The notes under the pieces: model-generated
The model's input: only the letters and a program-made list of their open reading frames with translations
The model's database searches: none
What the model was told of the DNA's origin: nothing
Program-made: the position numbers and the translations under genes
Shown here: positions 5,874-6,247 of the stretch, one piece after another
Position numbering within the stretch: position 1 is the stretch's first letter
Layout of the letters: each line of letters starts with the position of its first letter
Assembly: GCA_040751775.1 (NCBI GenBank)
Contig: JBFMGD010000079.1
Coordinates: 1 to 6,247, forward strand
Reading direction: 5' to 3'
DNA: 6,247 nucleotides
DNA from: JBFMGD01 sp040751775
GTDB taxonomy: Bacteria > Bacillota > Dethiobacteria > DTU022

Positions 5874-6215
5874 ATGACAATAGCAGTCGCAACTGAAAAC
5901 AACTCGGTGGCGGCGCATTTCGGCCACTGCCCGGAGTATACCCTGGTAGAGCTGGAGGACGGGAAAATCAAAGATCAAAGAGTGATTCCGAACCCGGGGC
6001 ACGAGCCCGGATTTCTGCCGGGCTACCTGGCCCGGCTGGGGGTAACCTGTATTATCGCCGGGGGAATGGGGAGCCGGGCCCAGACTCTTTTTGCCGTAGA
6101 GAAGATTGAAACCTTTGTCGGCATCAGCGGGCCGGTGCACAAAGTGATCAGTGATTACCTGAGCGGTGCACTGAAGACGGGAACAAGCATCTGTGATCAC
6201 GAAGGCTGCGGTTAA
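5874..6215 (+). CDS. NifX/NifB-domain protein, second copy
   Basis: A 113-residue protein of the same metal-cluster-binding family as the gene before it, but of a distinct subtype. It carries HFGHCPEYTLVE at 15-26, the segment NPGHEPGFLPGYLARLGVTCIIAGGMGSRAQ at 40-70 and SGALKTGTSICDHEGCG at the C-terminus. His15, His18 and Cys19, together with the terminal Cys107, His109 and Cys112, are plausible metal or cluster ligands, an inference from residue type and position. The ATG at 5874 follows AAAGGAGG with 8 bases of spacing and is only 18 bases from the stop of the preceding gene, so the two are almost certainly co-transcribed and probably co-translated. Stand-alone proteins of this type commonly occur beside Mrp-family ATPases in anaerobes lacking nitrogenase, which matches the order here. 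Confidence 0.88.
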   Translation: MTIAVATENNSVAAHFGHCPEYTLVELEDGKIKDQRVIPNPGHEPGFLPGYLARLGVTCIIAGGMGSRAQTLFAVEKIETFVGISGPVHKVISDYLSGALKTGTSICDHEGCG

Positions 6216-6233
6216 GTTGTTAGTTGAACTTAA
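6212..6233 (+). other. AT-rich inverted repeat between the stop codon and the next ribosome binding site
   Basis: TTAAGTT (6212-6218) and AACTTAA (6227-6233) are perfectly complementary across an 8-base loop. The left arm contains the TAA of the second nifX-like gene, and the right arm ends just before the next AAAGGAGGT. There is no T-run, so it is not a terminator. A weak influence on translation of the next gene is possible. Confidence 0.25.
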
Positions 6234-6235
6234 GG

Positions 6236-6244
6236 AAAGGAGGT
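6236..6244 (+). promoter_or_regulatory. Ribosome binding site of a gene starting just beyond the window
   Basis: AAAGGAGGT at 6236-6244 matches the anti-Shine-Dalgarno sequence nearly perfectly. No start codon follows within the last three bases. The next gene of the operon should therefore begin a few bases past the right edge, on the same strand and about 35 bases after the second nifX-like gene. Confidence 0.7.
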
Positions 6245-6247
6245 CTG

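Noticed and set aside
5856..6200. Minus-strand open frame of 114 residues opposite the second nifX-like gene
   Set aside because: It lies entirely antisense to a well-supported family member and has no recognisable domain or binding site of its own.

Overview
The window looks like a chromosomal segment of an anaerobic, moderately GC-rich Gram-positive bacterium, most likely a clostridial or Peptococcaceae-type Firmicute. This is an inference from several things: strong GGAGG-type ribosome binding sites, frequent TTG and GTG starts, a GGDEF/HD-GYP signalling protein, a corrinoid/Fe-S reductive-dehalogenase-like protein, and an Mrp-NifX-NifX type operon typical of strict anaerobes. No RNA genes, CRISPR arrays or insertion sequences were seen.

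Layout. The left edge (1-243, +) is the C-terminal end of an unidentified membrane protein. It converges on and overlaps rsmD (211-789, -), the 16S rRNA guanine-N2 methyltransferase. Divergent from rsmD is a 718-residue cyclic-di-GMP protein (965-3121, +) with a receiver that lacks its phosphoacceptor Asp, two PAS domains that are tandem copies, an intact GGDEF domain with an I-site, and an intact HD-GYP domain. It is followed by a small gene (3166-3327, +) for a 53-residue single-pass membrane protein. That gene overlaps tail to tail with a reductive-dehalogenase-like gene (3317-4588, -). The encoded protein has two ferredoxin-type cysteine motifs and the Tyr/Asn/Arg spacing of the dehalogenase active site, but no Tat signal and no visible rdhB membrane-anchor gene beside it.

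An AT-rich divergent intergenic region (4589-4850) carries a near-consensus promoter (TTGACG, 16 bp, TATAAT). This is flanked by an imperfect inverted repeat and by an 11-bp direct repeat spaced exactly 33 bp, which together look like an operator region. The promoter drives an operon whose first gene is an mrp-family P-loop ATPase gene (4851-5436). As written this gene is broken: most of the nucleotide-binding N-terminal part is missing and the frame changes at a G6 tract. Two intact NifX/NifB-domain genes follow (5478-5855 and 5874-6215). A strong ribosome binding site at the right edge shows that the operon continues beyond the window.

The genes most worth a second look are the disrupted mrp gene with its operator-like promoter region and the unanchored, apparently cytoplasmic reductive-dehalogenase-like protein.
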